A DNA stretch of 64,000 bases from Nocardia higoensis NBRC 100133 (GTDB lineage: Bacteria; Actinomycetota; Actinomycetes; Mycobacteriales; Mycobacteriaceae). Positions 51,762 through 60,899 of this stretch are shown here, piece by piece; position 1 is the stretch's first letter; each line of letters begins with the position of its first letter. The DNA lies in NCBI RefSeq assembly GCF_000308595.1, contig NZ_BAGA01000102.1, positions 62,001 through 126,000 on the forward strand, given 5' to 3'. The position numbers were made by a program, and so were the translations under genes. A model generated the notes under the pieces. That model worked only from the letters and a program-made list of their open reading frames with translations. It was not told the DNA's origin and did no database searches.

Positions 51762-52142
51762 TCAGTCGGTGGCGGCGAAGGCCCGGGTGACCGCGGCCAT
51801 GTCGAAGTAGTCGCGCCACGCGGTGATCAGGCCGTCGTGCACCTCGAACACCCCCATCACCGGCAGGGCGGTGCGGCGGCCGTCCTTGCCGCGCATGGTG
51901 TCGGTGCGCTCGTTCATCACCAGCCCACCGGCGACGACCTGGTGGTGGATCTCGAAGTCGATCGCCTCGAAGGTGGTCAGGAAGCCCGCCACGAAGTCCC
52001 TGATCGCGGCGCGGCCGATCACCGGATCCATCGGAATGTTGTGGTAGACGGCGTCCTCGGCGAAGTAGGCGGCGATCTCGTCGGGGTCGGGTGTGGACCA
52101 GCTGCGGCACAACGCGCGGACGATCTCGTCGGAATCGGTCAT
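51762..52142 (-). CDS. limonene-1,2-epoxide hydrolase-like protein
   Basis: The 126-residue protein belongs to the NTF2-like limonene-epoxide-hydrolase group. Y33, N35, R79, D81 and D111 fit the five catalytic positions of that enzyme (AVYHNIPMDP, VMNERTDTMRG, ITAWRDYFD), so hydrolase activity is plausible, unlike most SnoaL-like relatives. It is shorter than Rv2740/EphG but similar in the core. The natural epoxide is unknown. It lies between pyc and the RamB/PrpR-type regulator gene, which is divergent. Confidence 0.85.
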   Translation of the reverse strand: MTDSDEIVRALCRSWSTPDPDEIAAYFAEDAVYHNIPMDPVIGRAAIRDFVAGFLTTFEAIDFEIHHQVVAGGLVMNERTDTMRGKDGRRTALPVMGVFEVHDGLITAWRDYFDMAAVTRAFAATD

Positions 52143-52398
52143 GTCCTCGACTCACTTTCTCGCGGCGGTGGCGCCCGGCGCCCGTCGGCTGCGATTCAAG
52201 CAAACAACCCGCCGGCCCGGCCGGTGTTCGCCGCATTCCGGCTTCGATCCGACGCCTTGCCGGGGACCCGCACGCCTGGCCCGAACCCTGCACACCGGGC
52301 ACTCGGCACGTAGAAAGCGTTGTGGCACAGCCCTTTGCGAGCTCTCGTCGACGACGAGCCGGGCTGCCGCCGAGACCGGGGGACTAGGATTTTTCCCC

Positions 52399-53820
52399 GT
52401 GCGCAAGATGTACGCGGGCGCCCGGCTTCGGCGCCTGCGCGAGGAACGACGGATGACCCAGGCGGCACTGGCCAAATCGCTCGATCTCTCGCCCAGCTAC
52501 CTCAACCAGCTCGAGCGCGATCAGCGGCCGCTGACCATCCCGGTTCTGCTCAAACTCAATTCCACCTTCGACCTGGACGTCCAGTTCTTCGCCGCCGACT
52601 CCGACGCCCGGCTGGTCTCGGACCTGCACGACGTGCTCGTCGATGCGGCGGGCGGCGACAGCGCACCCCTGGCCGAAGTCGAGGAGCTGGCCACCCGCCA
52701 GCCCGAGGTCGCCCGCATCCTGGTCGCCATGCACCGGCGGCTGCGCGCCGCCACCGATCAGCTGGACCTGCTCTCCGCGCAGGTCACCACCCCGACCGGC
52801 GCGGCGAGCGTCCCGATGCCCGCCGAGGACGTGCGTGACTTCCTCTACGACCACCACAACCACATCCCGCAACTCGACCACCTCGCCGAGCAGTTGTTCG
52901 ACGACTGCGGACTGAGCATCGGCTCGCTGGACCGCCAGCTCGCCAGGGTCGCCGAGGAGCGCGCGGGGGTGACGGTGCTGGTGCGCGGCGACGGCGCGGA
53001 CCCCACCATTCCGAAACGCCACTACGACGAAGCCGGCCGCACCCTCACCCTGGCCCGCCGCCTGCGCCCGGGCCAGCGCGCCTTCCAGATCGCCGCCACG
53101 CTGGGGTTCCTGCTCTACGGCGACCACTTCGACACGGTCCTGAACGAGACCCCGTCGCTGTCGGGCGATTCCCGCGACCTGGCCAGGATGGCACTGGGCA
53201 ACTACTTCGCCGCCGCACTGGTCCTGCCCTACGGCCGGTTCCTGCGCTCGGCGGAGGAACTGCGCTACGACATCGATCTGCTCGGTCTGCGCTTCGACGT
53301 CGGCTTCGAGACCGTCTGCCACCGCCTGAGCACGCTGCAACGCCAGGGACAGCGCGGTGTGCCGTTCTTTCTGGTACGCACCGACCGGGCGGGCAACATC
53401 TCCAAACGCCAGTCCGCCACGGCCTTCCACTTCGCCCGCGTGGGTGGCAGCTGCCCGCTGTGGGTGGTGCACGAGGCGTTCGCCCAGCCGGGCCGCGTGC
53501 TCACCCAGATCGCCGAGATGCCGGACGGCCGCCGCTACCTCTGGATCGCCCGTACCACCGCCGCCACCCCACGTGGATTCGGCACCGCCGCCCGCGATTT
53601 CGCCATCGGCCTCGGCTGCGACATCGAATACGCCGATCGCCTGGTCTATTCCGCCGGGCTCGCACTCGACGACCCGTCCGCCGCGGTGCCGATCGGGGCG
53701 GGCTGCAAGGTGTGCGAGCGCCCGGCCTGTCCGCAACGCGCCTTCCCCCGGATCGGCAGCCCGCTGACCGTCTCCGAGCACCTCGTCACCGACCTGCCGT
53801 ACCCGCGCCTCCTGCCCTGA
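52399..53820 (+). CDS. RamB/PrpR/ScfR-type XRE-family regulator
   Basis: The 473-residue protein has an N-terminal XRE helix-turn-helix (about 5-62: YAGARLRRLREERRMTQAAL, LSPSYLNQLERDQRPLTIPV). A ScfR/RamB-type sensory body follows (GDSRDLARMALGNYFAAALVLPYGRF, RLSTLQRQGQRGVPFFLVR, TDRAGNISKRQSATAFHFAR). The C-terminus has GAGCKVCERPACPQRAFP with three cysteines (C-x2-C-x4-C), a place where PrpR binds an iron-sulfur cluster. Homologues control glyoxylate or methylcitrate genes and sense acyl-CoA. GTG at 52399 has AGGA eight bases upstream; ATG at 52408 is an alternative. Confidence 0.9.
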   Translation: MRKMYAGARLRRLREERRMTQAALAKSLDLSPSYLNQLERDQRPLTIPVLLKLNSTFDLDVQFFAADSDARLVSDLHDVLVDAAGGDSAPLAEVEELATRQPEVARILVAMHRRLRAATDQLDLLSAQVTTPTGAASVPMPAEDVRDFLYDHHNHIPQLDHLAEQLFDDCGLSIGSLDRQLARVAEERAGVTVLVRGDGADPTIPKRHYDEAGRTLTLARRLRPGQRAFQIAATLGFLLYGDHFDTVLNETPSLSGDSRDLARMALGNYFAAALVLPYGRFLRSAEELRYDIDLLGLRFDVGFETVCHRLSTLQRQGQRGVPFFLVRTDRAGNISKRQSATAFHFARVGGSCPLWVVHEAFAQPGRVLTQIAEMPDGRRYLWIARTTAATPRGFGTAARDFAIGLGCDIEYADRLVYSAGLALDDPSAAVPIGAGCKVCERPACPQRAFPRIGSPLTVSEHLVTDLPYPRLLP

Positions 53821-53843
53821 GCGCCCCGCCGACCACCATCGGG

Positions 53844-56141
53844 TCAGGATTTGGCGAGGTACTCGAGGCGCTCGGTGTCCACGGCCGCGTGCATCAGGGC
53901 CGCGAGGCCGGGGTGCGCGGACAGGCCCGGATCGTCCGCCACCAGCTGACGCGCGAGTTCCTGTGCGCTGGTGATGACTTCGAGGTCGTCGACCAGCGAG
54001 AGCAGACGCAGCGAACGGGCGGTGCCGGACTGCGCGGACCCCAGCACATCGCCTTCGCGGCGCTGGCGCAGGTCCAGCACGGCCAGCTCGAAGCCGTCGG
54101 TGGTCCCGGCCACCGCCTCCAGCCGCGACATCGCCGAGCCGCCCGGCGCGGCGTCGGTGATCAGCAGGCACAGGCCGGGGTGCACGCCGCGGCCGATCCG
54201 CCCGCGCAACTGGTGCAACTGGCTGACGCCGAACCGGTCGGCGTCGACGATCACCATCACCGTGGCATTGGGCACGTCCACGCCGACCTCGACGACCGTG
54301 GTGCACACCAGCACATCCACCGAGCCGTCGTTGAAGGCCCGCATCACCTGGTCCTTCTCGTCGGCGGGCAGGCGGCCGTGCAGCAGCCCCACCTCGACCG
54401 AGGCCAGCGGCCCGGATCGCAGCATCTCGAAGACGTCGACCGCGGCCTGGGTCGGCGGCGGCTCCTTCTCGTCGGCCTCGGCCGCCTTGCCGCGGGCCCT
54501 GCCGGACTTGCCGCCGGGCTTGCCGTCCTCGTCGTCGCCGATGCGCGAGCACACCACGTAGGCCTGGCGGCCCTGCCCGACCTCCTCGAGGATGCGTTCC
54601 CACGCTCGCTGCACCCAGTTCGGATGCAGCTTGCGCGGCACCACCTTCGAGCTGATCGGGGAGCGGCCGCGCGGCAGTTCGGTGAGGGTGGAGGTCTCCA
54701 GGTCGCCGAGGGTGGTCATGGCGATCGTGCGCGGAATGGGGGTCGCGGTCATCACCAGCAGATGCGGGCTGGTCCCTGCCTTCGCCTTGGCGCGCAGCGC
54801 GTCTCGCTGTTCGACGCCGAAGCGATGCTGTTCGTCGACGATCACCATGCCGAGATCGAAGAACTCGACATTGTCCTGGATGAGCGCGTGCGTGCCGATC
54901 ACGATCCCCGCCTCCCCGGTGACCGCCGCGAGCAGCGCGGCCTTCTTCGCACTCGCCGACATCGAACCGGTCACCAGCACCACCCGGGTCGCGTTCTCGG
55001 CGGCGCCGAGCTCACCGGCCGAACCGAGATCACCGAGCATCGCACACAGCGACCGATAATGCTGCGCGGCAAGGACTTCGGTGGGCGCGAGCAGCGCGCA
55101 CTGCTGGCCCGCGTCGACGACCTGGAGCATGGCGTGCAGGGCGACGATGGTCTTGCCCGAACCGACTTCGCCCTGCAACAGCCGGTGCATCGGGTGGGTG
55201 CGCTCCAGATCAGCGGAGATCTCGCCGATCACCTTCTGCTGCCCCTCGGTCAGCTCGAAGGGGAGCCGTTCGGCGAATGCGGCGGCGATCCCGTCGGTGC
55301 GAGGCGGGCACGGCCGGGCGGCCCGGCCGGACACCTCGTGCCTGCGCTCGGCCAGCACGAGTTGCAGCGCCAGCGCCTCGTCGAAACGCAGTCGGTCACG
55401 CGCCTTTTCGATGTCGGCGCGATGCTCGGGAAGGTGGATCAGCCGCAGCGCGTCGAAGACCGGCAGCAACTCCCGATCGTCGCGAATCTCCTGCGGCAGC
55501 GGGTCGTCGATGGGATCGAGCTGTTCGAGCACCTGCCGCACACAGGCGAGCAGGTCCCAGCTCTGCACCTTGGCGGTGGCCGGATACACGGGAATGAACT
55601 CGCGTTCGAGGAACGAGACATCCACGCCGCCCGCGCCTTTCGCGCTCTCGGCCAGCCCGCGCAGGTCGCCGCCGCCGCGTACCCGGGTGATCGGCGGGGC
55701 GTCGGTGAGCGCCGGATCGTCACCGGTCTCCGGGAGGATCAGGTAGCCGGGATGGTTCAGGCTCCAGCTGCCAGGGCGCCAGTAGCTCACATTGCCCGAC
55801 ATCATCGCCCGAAGCCCTTGCTTGACGACGTATTTCACCTTGTCGCCGTTGAAGAAGGTGACGTCGACCGGACGACCCGAGCCGGTGTCGAGCTGTACTT
55901 TCAGCAGCGACCCGCGACGGTTGCGCATCGGGCGCAGATCGGCCTTGACGATCCGGCCGATCACCGTGATGTGGGTGCCGTCCTCGGGCGCTTCCTCGGT
56001 GAGCGGCTGGCCCTGGGTGGCGTAGCGCAGCGGGTAATGGCGCAGCAGGTCCTCGACGGTGGTCATGTCGAAGGCCTCGGCCAGCGAATCGGCCGCCTTC
56101 GCGCCGAGGATGTGGTCGAGCCGGTCGCTCAGGGTCGCCAT
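53844..56141 (-). CDS. recG: ATP-dependent DNA helicase RecG
   Basis: RecG remodels stalled replication forks and Holliday junctions. The 765-residue protein has the N-terminal wedge/OB region (ITVIGRIVKADLRPMRNRRGSLLKV) and helicase motif I GEVGSGKTIVALHAM. APTEVLAAQHY, the DEQHRFGVEQRD box and TATPIPRTIAM follow, and the second RecA half has VSQLHQLRGRIGRG. An extra charged insert (DDEDGKPGGKSGRARGKAAE, about residues 552-571) separates parts of the second domain. The start at 56141 follows homologues. It converges with the regulator gene with 23 bases between. Confidence 0.96.
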   Translation of the reverse strand: MATLSDRLDHILGAKAADSLAEAFDMTTVEDLLRHYPLRYATQGQPLTEEAPEDGTHITVIGRIVKADLRPMRNRRGSLLKVQLDTGSGRPVDVTFFNGDKVKYVVKQGLRAMMSGNVSYWRPGSWSLNHPGYLILPETGDDPALTDAPPITRVRGGGDLRGLAESAKGAGGVDVSFLEREFIPVYPATAKVQSWDLLACVRQVLEQLDPIDDPLPQEIRDDRELLPVFDALRLIHLPEHRADIEKARDRLRFDEALALQLVLAERRHEVSGRAARPCPPRTDGIAAAFAERLPFELTEGQQKVIGEISADLERTHPMHRLLQGEVGSGKTIVALHAMLQVVDAGQQCALLAPTEVLAAQHYRSLCAMLGDLGSAGELGAAENATRVVLVTGSMSASAKKAALLAAVTGEAGIVIGTHALIQDNVEFFDLGMVIVDEQHRFGVEQRDALRAKAKAGTSPHLLVMTATPIPRTIAMTTLGDLETSTLTELPRGRSPISSKVVPRKLHPNWVQRAWERILEEVGQGRQAYVVCSRIGDDEDGKPGGKSGRARGKAAEADEKEPPPTQAAVDVFEMLRSGPLASVEVGLLHGRLPADEKDQVMRAFNDGSVDVLVCTTVVEVGVDVPNATVMVIVDADRFGVSQLHQLRGRIGRGVHPGLCLLITDAAPGGSAMSRLEAVAGTTDGFELAVLDLRQRREGDVLGSAQSGTARSLRLLSLVDDLEVITSAQELARQLVADDPGLSAHPGLAALMHAAVDTERLEYLAKS

Positions 56142-56172
56142 GTGTTCGTCCTCGCCTCTTCCTGCCCCGCGG

Positions 56173-58068
56173 TCATTCCACCCCGATCTGCACCAGATCC
56201 CCCTGCTGCCCGCCGGTGTACACCGCGATCTCCACACCGGGGAACCCCCGGGCGATGTGGTCGCCCAGCTCGTCGGCCAGCACGGGATCGGCCTCGGCGC
56301 CCATCAGCAGGGTCACCAGTTCGCCGCCGAGGCCGAGCATCCGGTCCAGCAGTATCCGGCCCGCGCCGAGCACATCCCGGTCGATGACGACCACATCGTG
56401 CCCGACCAGCCCGAGCCCGTCGCCCGGCCCGCAGGTTCCGACCATCGTCAGCGCCCGATGCACCGCGCGCCGCACCGATCCCCATCGGGTCGCCGCCGCG
56501 GCCTCCGACATGGCGAAGCCGTCGTCGACGGCGATGCGCGCGCGATCGTGCACCGCGAGCGCCGCCAGTCCCTGCACCATCGATCCACTCGGCAACAGCA
56601 GCACATCGCGGTACGCGTCGCGGGCGGCCACACCGACGGCCACCAGTTCGTGCGCGGGCAGCGCGCCGTTGGGCAGCACCAGTACCTCTCGGTGCGGCAG
56701 CGCGCGTATCGCGCTCAGCAGGCTCGCCGAGGTGACCGGATGTCGATCGAGCACCACCGCGCCCGCTTGCTCGAACAGCGCGGCCGCACCGGGCCCCGTC
56801 GCCACCGCCAGCACGGCCCGATCCACGGGCGCGTCCGCCGAGCGCGCCGCGACCCGGTCTCCGGGGAGACAGCCCGCCGGATACGCACGCGCGGCCCGGC
56901 CTCCATCTGCCCGATCCAGCTCCGGCGGCCCCACCGGCGCCGGGACCGGCTCGTCCGGTCCCGGCGTGCCGTGACCGGCTCGATCCCGGCTCGTGGCTCC
57001 CGCGCGCGCGTTCTCGGCGAAACTCTCGATCCTGATCCGGCTCAGCGTGCCCGCGGCCAGGCCCGCCTCCACCGCGGCCCCCGCGTCGGCGCAGTGCACA
57101 TGCGCCGACCAGATCTGCGCACCGTCACCGACGACCGCCACCGAGTCACCGAGCTCGCCGAGGGCCGCGCGCAGCCGATCGATCCGTCGGACATCGGTGT
57201 CGCCGATCAGATACATCACTTCGAAGGCGGGCTCGGCGGTCACGCTCGACCGGGGCGCGCATTCCGGACCGGTCTCCTCGGCCACCGGGCGGGCGTATTC
57301 CGGCCGGGCCGGGCTCTCCCCGAGTGTCACCGCCACCAGGGCGTCGAGCAGCACCAACAGCCCCCGGGCCCCGGCGTCCACCACACCGGCCTCCCGCAGC
57401 ACCCCCAGTTGCGAGGGCGTCTCGCCCAGCGCCTCGGCCGCCCCGTCCGCGGCGGCGACAGCGACGTCGGCGACGGTCACCAGCTCTACTCGGTCATCCG
57501 CACCGAGATCGCCGCGGCGGCTCCACACGTCGTGGTCGGCGACCTCGGCCGAACGCATGCCGAGACCGGCTGCCGCTGCTCGATCCGCACCGGTTCGCAC
57601 ACCGTCGCACCGGGCGCGGGCCGAGGCCGCGGCACAGTCGAGCACCGTCAGAACCGTGCCCTCGACGGGCACGCTCAGGCAGGCACGCACGAGCGTCGCG
57701 GATCGCGACAGGGCGTCGGCCAGGGTATGCGCGGTGAGCGGACCGTATTCCCCCGCGTCGGCGAGGCCGCGCAAGACCTGCGACAGGATGATGCCCGAAT
57801 TTCCGCGCGCGCCGGCGGTCGCGCCACGGGCCATCGCGGCGGCCACCTCGCGCAGGGGCGGATCGGCAGCGGCGGACTCACCGGCCGCCTGCGCCGCCTG
57901 GACGGCCGCACGCATGGTGGCCAGCAGATTCGTCCCGGTATCCGCGTCCGGGATCGGGAAGACATTGAGAGAATTGATTTCCGCGCGACGTTCGGCCAGG
58001 CCCTCGAGGCAGAGCCGTCCCCAGTGCAGCAACGCAGCGCTGTCGATCGTCTCCCGCTCGCCGGGCAC
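56173..58068 (-). CDS. DAK2-domain protein related to fatty acid kinase FakA
   Basis: From the GTG at 58068 the protein has 631 residues: a DAK phosphatase/kinase domain (about 10-200: LNVFPIPDADTGTNLLATM with D41 and D43, GARGNSGIILSQVLRGLA), a middle region and a C-terminal DegV/FakA-like domain (GLGLVGHDVVVIDRDVLGAG, LGGELVTLLMGAEADP, IAVYTGGQQGDLVQIGVE). FakA with FakB phosphorylates fatty acids in Firmicutes. Here a middle insert of Arg/Pro/Gly-rich low complexity (around residues 365-420) is unusual. Alternative GTG starts exist up to 58092. It lies upstream of recG, as in M. tuberculosis. Confidence 0.88.
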   Translation of the reverse strand: MPGERETIDSAALLHWGRLCLEGLAERRAEINSLNVFPIPDADTGTNLLATMRAAVQAAQAAGESAAADPPLREVAAAMARGATAGARGNSGIILSQVLRGLADAGEYGPLTAHTLADALSRSATLVRACLSVPVEGTVLTVLDCAAASARARCDGVRTGADRAAAAGLGMRSAEVADHDVWSRRGDLGADDRVELVTVADVAVAAADGAAEALGETPSQLGVLREAGVVDAGARGLLVLLDALVAVTLGESPARPEYARPVAEETGPECAPRSSVTAEPAFEVMYLIGDTDVRRIDRLRAALGELGDSVAVVGDGAQIWSAHVHCADAGAAVEAGLAAGTLSRIRIESFAENARAGATSRDRAGHGTPGPDEPVPAPVGPPELDRADGGRAARAYPAGCLPGDRVAARSADAPVDRAVLAVATGPGAAALFEQAGAVVLDRHPVTSASLLSAIRALPHREVLVLPNGALPAHELVAVGVAARDAYRDVLLLPSGSMVQGLAALAVHDRARIAVDDGFAMSEAAAATRWGSVRRAVHRALTMVGTCGPGDGLGLVGHDVVVIDRDVLGAGRILLDRMLGLGGELVTLLMGAEADPVLADELGDHIARGFPGVEIAVYTGGQQGDLVQIGVE

Positions 58069-58346
58069 GGTCCACCTCACTCCCTCACACACCCGCTGAC
58101 CACCGCCGCCAGCCAGGTTAGCGGCAGCGGGCGACAGCCGAGCCCGCAGCGGGGAGCGCGCCCCCGGTTTGGTCGATCGGGGAGCCTGCGGTTACTCTTG
58201 CAGGGTTGCCACGCCGCACGTCACTCTCGAGTTGCCGCGCGCCGCACGCCGACATCAGTCGGCACAGGCACATCACGACATTGTTTCCGGACATGCCGCC
58301 TCATGCGGGTAGCTGTCCCCCACAGGACATGAAGGAGTTCGCGACT

Positions 58347-58538
58347 ATGGCTGCCGTCTGCGACGTCTGCGCCAAGGGCCCCGGCTTCGGGAAGTCGGTC
58401 TCGCACTCGCACCGGCGTACCAACCGTCGTTGGAACCCGAACATCCAGACCGTGCGTGCCCAGGTCGCGCCGGGCAACACCCGCCGTATGAACGTGTGCA
58501 CCTCCTGCCTGAAGGCGGGCAAGGTCGTTCGCGGCTGA
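58347..58538 (+). CDS. rpmB: 50S ribosomal protein L28 (zinc-binding form)
   Basis: The 63-residue protein starts MAAVCDVCAKGPGFGKSVSHSH and has two Cys pairs (C5/C8 and C51/C54), the zinc-binding type of L28. AAGGAG lies nine bases upstream of the ATG at 58347; upstream extensions of the frame are not L28. It is divergent from the DAK gene. The window also has a C+ rpmF, so both L28 and L32 seen here are zinc forms. Confidence 0.97.
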   Translation: MAAVCDVCAKGPGFGKSVSHSHRRTNRRWNPNIQTVRAQVAPGNTRRMNVCTSCLKAGKVVRG

Positions 58539-58557
58539 GCCCAGCGCAACACAGCAC

Positions 58558-58591
58558 ACGCCCCGGCGCCCTCATGGGTGATCCGGGGCGT
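58558..58591 (+). terminator. hairpin after rpmB
   Basis: ACGCCCCGG (58558-58566) pairs perfectly with CCGGGGCGT (58583-58591) around a 16-base loop, starting 19 bases after the rpmB stop and ending 30 bases before the acetyltransferase start. It probably ends most rpmB transcripts. A T-run is absent. Confidence 0.55.
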
Positions 58592-58621
58592 TGCCGTTCC
58601 CGCCCCGAGGGAGGCCGACGG

Positions 58622-59122
58622 GTGGTGCCCGCCGCGCCCGAACATGCCCGCGGCATCGCCGAATGTCATATCGAATCGTGGCGCGAGGCCTACCGGTCGC
58701 TGGTGCCCGCACCGGTGCTCGCCGCGTTCGACATCGATCGCCGCGCCGCCGCGGTGGCCCGGCGACTGGCCAGGACCGGCGGCGACATCCCGGAGCGCAC
58801 CCATGTCGCGTTGGCCGGTGACGAGGTGATCGGATTCGTCACGGTCACCACTCTCGGTGATCCGCCCTGCGCCGAACTCGACGCACTGTACGTGCGAGAG
58901 GCTTGGTACGGCACCGGGGTCGCCGACGACCTCGTACGCGCCGCCCTCGATCCCGCCCTCCCGTGCCGCCTCTGGGTCTTCGCCGACGCCCCGCGGGCGC
59001 GGGCGTTCTACCGCCGCCACGGCTGGGCGCCCGACGGCGCGCGCAAGTTCGAGGAGTTCACCGCGCTGCCGCAACTGCGCATGTCCCGAAGCCCGGGACC
59101 GGTGGCGGATCCCGCCGGTTAG
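58622..59122 (+). CDS. GNAT-family N-acetyltransferase
   Basis: From the GTG at 58622 (GGGAGG about seven bases upstream; GTG 58625 equally possible) the protein has 166 residues. It has the GNAT fold: AAPEHARGIAECHIESWREAYRSLVP, VALAGDEVIGFVTVTTL, AELDALYVREAWYGTGVADDLVRAAL (acetyl-CoA loop) and LWVFADAPRARAFYRRHGW. The acceptor cannot be read from sequence. Longer frames overlapping rpmB are unlikely. The next gene starts nine bases later, so the two may be an operon. Confidence 0.85.
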   Translation: MVPAAPEHARGIAECHIESWREAYRSLVPAPVLAAFDIDRRAAAVARRLARTGGDIPERTHVALAGDEVIGFVTVTTLGDPPCAELDALYVREAWYGTGVADDLVRAALDPALPCRLWVFADAPRARAFYRRHGWAPDGARKFEEFTALPQLRMSRSPGPVADPAG

Positions 59123-59131
59123 GGTGACGTC

Positions 59132-59917
59132 ATGACGACCAGCGAGACTGTCGAATACGTCACCAGCACCGAGGGTGTCCTGAGGATCACCATCGCCACC
59201 GCCGCGCACGGCACCTCCATGGACTTCGCCGGGATCGACGCGGGCACCGCCGCCCTGCGCGACCGCGACCCGTCCATCGGCGCGGTGCTGCTCACCGGCA
59301 CGGGCCCGAACTTCTGCGCGGGCGGTGACGTACGCGGTTTCGCGGCCGCGCCCGAGCGCGGCGCGCACATCCGCGACCTGGCGACCAGGCTGCACGATTT
59401 CGTCCGCGAACTCGATGCCACCACCGTGCCGATCGTGGCCGGTGTGCAGGGCTGGGCGGCGGGCGCGGGCATGAGCCTGGCGCTGGCCGCGGATGTGGCG
59501 CTCGGCGCGGCGTCGACGAAGTTCCGGCCGGCCTATCCCGGGATCGGACTGAGCCCGGACGGCGGGATGTCATGGAACCTGCCGCGAGTCGTCGGGCTCG
59601 GGCGGGCACGCGAGATCCTGCTGACCGATGCCGTGATCGACGCCGAGGAAGCCGTGCGGCTGGGCATCCTCAGCCGGTTGGTCGACGAGGGCGCCGATGT
59701 CCGCGAGGCCGCCTTCGATCTCGCCAGGTCCCTGGCGAGCGGGCCGCGCTCCACCCACGCGAGCATCAAAGCGCTGCTGCGCGATTCACTGACCACCTCG
59801 CTCGCCGACCAGCTCGACCGCGAGACGGATGCCATCGCGACCGCCGCCGACAGTCCCAACGGACGAGAAGGCGTCGACGCGTTCGTCCAGAAGCGCAAGC
59901 CCGACTACACGTCCTGA
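59132..59917 (+). CDS. enoyl-CoA hydratase/isomerase superfamily protein with altered active site
   Basis: The 261-residue protein has the crotonase fold with oxyanion-hole regions NFCAGGDVRGFAA and VQGWAAGAGMSLALAAD. The two catalytic glutamates of classic hydratases are not seen: the positions near M114/S115 and Y135 lack Glu. An aspartate (D143 in LSPDGGMSW) occupies the place used by some isomerases and dehalogenases. Isomerase or thioesterase activity is therefore more likely than hydration. It follows the GNAT gene closely. Confidence 0.88.
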   Translation: MTTSETVEYVTSTEGVLRITIATAAHGTSMDFAGIDAGTAALRDRDPSIGAVLLTGTGPNFCAGGDVRGFAAAPERGAHIRDLATRLHDFVRELDATTVPIVAGVQGWAAGAGMSLALAADVALGAASTKFRPAYPGIGLSPDGGMSWNLPRVVGLGRAREILLTDAVIDAEEAVRLGILSRLVDEGADVREAAFDLARSLASGPRSTHASIKALLRDSLTTSLADQLDRETDAIATAADSPNGREGVDAFVQKRKPDYTS

Positions 59918-59967
59918 TCAGCGCGGCGGGCCCGGCCGGTCGGCTCTGCCCGAGACGACTCGCGCGC

Positions 59968-60867
59968 TCAGCGTGCCGAGGCGCGCACGAAATCGGCGAC
60001 CGCGTCGGTGAAGGCGTCGTTGTCGTCGCCCGCTGCGGTGTGCGCGGCATTGCCGATTTCCACCACGTCGGCGTGCGGCACCTGCTCCAGGAATTCCTCG
60101 ACCGCCTCTTCGCTGACCACATCGGACATACGGCCACGCACCAGCAGCACCGGGATACGCAGGGTGCGGGCGGCGGGCTCGAGCAACCGGGCCATCGTGT
60201 CGGTGTCGGCGTCATTGGTGCGCCCGGCGATCATGTCGGGGTCCCAGTGCCAGTACCAGCGGCCGTCACGGTGACGAAGGTTGCGCAGCAGTCCGTCGTT
60301 GCTCGCCGGCCGCGGCCGGTGCGGCATGTACGCGGAGACGGCGTCGGCGGCCTGCTCGACGGTCTCGAAACCGTCGCGGTGCTTGCCGAGGAAGTTCAGC
60401 ACTCGCTCCACGCCCTGCGGCTCGGGCCTGGTCACGATGTCGACCAGGACGAGCGCACGGATGCCCGCGCCCCGCGGATGCGCGGTGGCCAGCAGCCCGG
60501 TGATGCCGCCCATGCTGGCCCCGACGATCACCGCGCCCTGCTCGGCGGTCGCGCCGAGCTGCTCGAGCACCTCGACGAGATCCTCCACCAGCACCGCGCG
60601 GGAGTAGTCCCGGTCGGGCGCCCACTGGCTGTCGCCGTGACCGCGGGCGTCGAGGGTGACCACCCGCAAACCGTCGGCGGCCAGAATCGCGCCGGTCTGC
60701 TTCCAGGAATGCCTGGTCTGACCGCCGCCGTGCAGGAAAACGACGAGCGGGCCGTCCTCGGGTCCGAATTGGTCGGCGGCCAGTTCGATCCCGCCCTTGC
60801 CGCGCAACCGCAGCGGCCTGGGCTCGACCAGATACTTCGCATTACTCACGATCCGAGGATCGCACAC
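59968..60867 (-). CDS. alpha/beta hydrolase
   Basis: The 299-residue protein has VVFLHGGGQTRHSW, VTLDARGHGDS and the nucleophile elbow GASMG (S118), with a late aspartate region (VLLVRGRMSDVVS) and histidine (EIGNAAHTAAGDD). The substrate is unknown. The GTG at 60867 lacks a good ribosome-binding site; a GTG six codons later (VSNAKYLVEPR) may be the real start. It converges with the enoyl-CoA-hydratase-like gene and is followed upstream by a 34-base palindrome. Confidence 0.85.
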   Translation of the reverse strand: MCDPRIVSNAKYLVEPRPLRLRGKGGIELAADQFGPEDGPLVVFLHGGGQTRHSWKQTGAILAADGLRVVTLDARGHGDSQWAPDRDYSRAVLVEDLVEVLEQLGATAEQGAVIVGASMGGITGLLATAHPRGAGIRALVLVDIVTRPEPQGVERVLNFLGKHRDGFETVEQAADAVSAYMPHRPRPASNDGLLRNLRHRDGRWYWHWDPDMIAGRTNDADTDTMARLLEPAARTLRIPVLLVRGRMSDVVSEEAVEEFLEQVPHADVVEIGNAAHTAAGDDNDAFTDAVADFVRASAR

Positions 60868-60899
60868 CGGAAGTGCTTCGTCACAGTGCCCCGACGCGC

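Noticed and set aside
51407..51790. Plus-strand 127-residue frame between pyc and the epoxide-hydrolase-like gene
   Set aside because: No ribosome-binding site, odd composition (Arg/Pro/His-rich without hydrophobic core) and overlap with the downstream gene's stop region. Probably a chance frame in high-GC DNA.
48154..51810. 1218-residue plus-strand frame opposite pyc
   Set aside because: Pure antisense shadow of pyruvate carboxylase, with no recognisable domain.
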